From Lingula anatina (taxonomy: Eukaryota > Brachiopoda > Lingulata > Lingulida > Lingulidae), in NCBI RefSeq assembly GCF_001039355.2, contig NW_019775568.1, positions 139,472-168,985 on the forward strand: a stretch of 29,514 nt of DNA. Direction: 5' to 3'. The notes under the pieces are model-generated. The model made no database searches and had not been told where the DNA came from. It saw only the letters and a program-made list of their open reading frames with translations. The position numbers and the translations under genes are program-made. This document shows, piece after piece, positions 27,687 to 29,514 of this stretch (positions are counted from its first letter, which is position 1; each line of letters starts with the position of its first letter).

Positions 27687-29514
27687 CTAACGCTTTGTTC
27701 CAAAGGGGTTTCTCATGTCCACGCATATTTTCCCGGTAAAACATGACCCTTTAGCAGTGACAGGGCAGCAGCGATGGCGTTGGTCACAATGGGCGTCCTC
27801 CGTGCACACACGGACCATCTTCAAGTCAGTAGGAGCCGGAACCGCCGGACACTCTAAAGCAATGAAACATATTAAAAAGAATTTCCTTTTTTAAACTCTC
27901 AATATCAAGGCCTCACATGTTGAGGTGCAGAAAATAGAATAGAGGGTGTTACTAAGAACGCAATAAGAGATCCAAAAGCACAGAAACAGTTAAATGGTTC
28001 TATTGAGGTGTAAAGAAAAAACGTCAGGCTAAATGCAGTACTTTATCTATTATGTATTGTTCCTGACGGGCTGTGGGATGACGTAGTAGATGGGCTGTGG
28101 GATGACGTAGTAGATGGGCTGTGGGATGTCGCGAGAGATGGGATAAAGGATGACGTAGGAAGGAAATGCCATTTACCTGGTACTTGCTCCGTCCTACTCT
28201 CCATACCTCCTTCAACATCGTCATATGTACCCGGGAAGCACACACATCCACTGATTTTGGAACGACAGCACTTCTCATTAACACCACAGTACATGTCTGC
28301 CGTACACACGCGTTGTTTGGTGCCGAGGTATACTCTAGGGTCTGGCTCTTCCGGACACTCTGTCAATTATATATTTTTGATGGCATTAAGTTCACGTCAA
28401 AATTGTATTTAACCTGAACAGTTAAACTTATTACACATAAAGTAACAGGTATCCGCATTTCCATCTACGTACAGTATATCCAAGTTTTTATATGCTACAA
28501 AAATCAGACATTAATATTGGCATAAATTATGACGTTGAAAATAATCACTTAGTTTACATTTACATAACAAAATTGTGAATTTCTTCTCGTGTCTAATTTT
28601 ATTTTTATCAAAAGACACCACTAAAATACCACTTTATATAAGAAATCAACAGTTTGCTGTTACAAATGTATCAACAATGTTTGATCAGTACTTACTCAAT
28701 TTAGGAATCGGTCCTGCATAAAAAAAGATAGACAGTTTTGATTTAATGGAATAAAATAAATCACAATAGTACAATTTTAAAGTAACAACGATTGCAAAGA
28801 ATTGTCAGAAAAATAATGATAAATTCTGACATGAAGCATTCTACAGAAAGTATTGAATAGAGTACATGTTATAATAAAGCGCAATATTGATAAAAGGTCC
28901 AATGACGTCGCATTTGGGAGATACTGTCATCATTAAACCTATTCCGAAATTAACCGCCACTTTTATATACAGTATATCGAAGTAAACAACAAGGAGATTG
29001 TTAGTGGCGCATCGGTTTAAGGTCGCATTCAGAACAGTGGACTAACTAGTCCGAGGGTCAAATATGGCCGATCCACTTGAATACTTCCCCACAGGGAATC
29101 TATTCAGCGTCTGTTAGCGAATTAGACGGCAAACTTTTTAGTGGGTCGCCATATTTGTCCCGCGGACCAGTGAGTCCACTGTTCTGAATGCGGCCTGAGA
29201 AACGGGTCGAGAAAACATCAACCCAGTCACGTGATTCTCCAAAATTCAATATCCGTGAATATTCATCGAAAATCAATCTGTAGTCCTGGGAGAATGTACA
29301 TGACTGCGCATTTTAACGCGTATACTGTTGTTTTAGAATAAGACGTAATTTCACGACTTTTGACTACCATCGCGTTAGCCTCCGTGCATAATAGAACCAT
29401 TTTTCGCGAAAATTGGTGAGTTCCTTAACTTACCCGTGGTGTCATTAGTGCCATGAGTGGGGCATTCTGACTCGTCCACACATCTGAAGTTGTGGTAGTA
29501 GGGTTTCTCTGGCG
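27687..29514 (-). CDS. WAP-like multi-module secreted protein, 3' part (5' end outside window)
   Basis: Minus strand, four exons in transcript order: 29514-29434 (enters from outside), an 18-nt micro-exon 28713-28696, 28359-28177, and 27853-27687 ending TAG. All joins are phase 1 and keep the frame. The last two exons each encode one cysteine module: CPEEPDPRVY...RVCTADMYCGVNEKCC...GCVC and CPAVPAPTDL...RVCTEDAHCDQRHRCC...C...C. The spacing C-x5-C-x5-CC and the leading CP match the whey-acidic-protein four-disulfide core, but the second WAP cysteine is missing, leaving seven. The first exon holds a half module (RCVDESECP). WAP domains are often protease inhibitors or antimicrobial. No membrane segment is visible; the signal peptide must lie upstream. 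A prokineticin- or EB-like fold is an alternative. Confidence 0.75.
28068..28160. repeat. 24-bp minisatellite in a WAP-gene intron
   Basis: Unit gggctgtgggatgacgtagtagat: two perfect copies at 28068-28115, then two degraded units. It abuts the donor side of the 28177-28359 exon. Confidence 0.85.
28696..28713 (-). other. 18-nt micro-exon of the WAP-like gene
   Basis: Flanked by a very strong acceptor (tctttttttatgcag) and donor (gtaagt). It is 18 nt long and phase 1 on both sides, encoding GPIPKL between the half module and the next module. Skipping it would keep the frame. Confidence 0.65.
29020..29196. mobile_element. Foldback MITE with 57-bp inverted arms, in a WAP-gene intron
   Basis: The left arm 29020-29077 (aggtcgcattcagaacagtg ... 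caaatatggccgatccact) and right arm 29140-29196 are reverse complements with a handful of mismatches. The loop is about 62 bp. No coding content. Confidence 0.85.

Noticed and set aside
28068-28160. Regularly spaced repeats resembling a CRISPR array
   Set aside because: Direct head-to-tail 24-bp units without spacers in an animal intron; an ordinary minisatellite.

Overview
The window reads as animal nuclear DNA. It is AT-rich, its genes are short and split by GT-AG introns with long pyrimidine tracts at the acceptors, it carries a nuclear-type tRNA-Gly(GCC), and it is full of microsatellites, MITEs and decayed LINE sequence. The domains recognised (BRICHOS, anaphylatoxin-like, WAP-like four-disulfide core, THAP, SAP/YqaJ) fit an invertebrate metazoan, possibly a marine lophotrochozoan or a deuterostome invertebrate. 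The sequence alone does not settle the phylum. One assembly gap of 166 N lies at 16849-17014.

Layout. Positions 1-8060 are mostly repeats: the 3' tip of one tRNA-Gly and a complete second one, two copies of a dispersed repeat, two Tourist-like MITEs, and a broken non-LTR retrotransposon. That retrotransposon is split by a MITE and by a 2.7 kb insertion bounded by inverted repeats, which carries remnants of a THAP gene and of a SAP/YqaJ-nuclease gene. Positions 9000-13140 hold two tandem two-exon genes for 73-residue secreted, lysine-rich, cysteine-free amphipathic peptides. Positions 14060-15540 hold a foldback element and two MITEs. Positions 15760-20830 hold two tandem genes for tiny secreted proteins whose mature part is little more than one six-cysteine anaphylatoxin-like (ANATO) domain. 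Positions 23050-26988 hold a BRICHOS proprotein of about 487 residues (type II membrane anchor, BRICHOS, RRKR cleavage site, repeat linker, 8-cysteine tail). Positions 27687-29514 hold, on the minus strand, the 3' end of a gene built from phase-1 WAP-like cysteine modules, including an 18-nt micro-exon.

All six protein genes are predicted to enter the secretory pathway, and all belong to types seen in host defence or extracellular-matrix biology: cationic helical peptides, ANATO peptides, a BRICHOS precursor and a WAP-like protein. The most attractive reading is a clustered set of secreted effectors, with the four plus-strand small-peptide genes sharing one architecture (signal-peptide exon, phase-1 intron, mature-peptide exon). 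The gene structures are well supported by the sequence. The immune role is inference.
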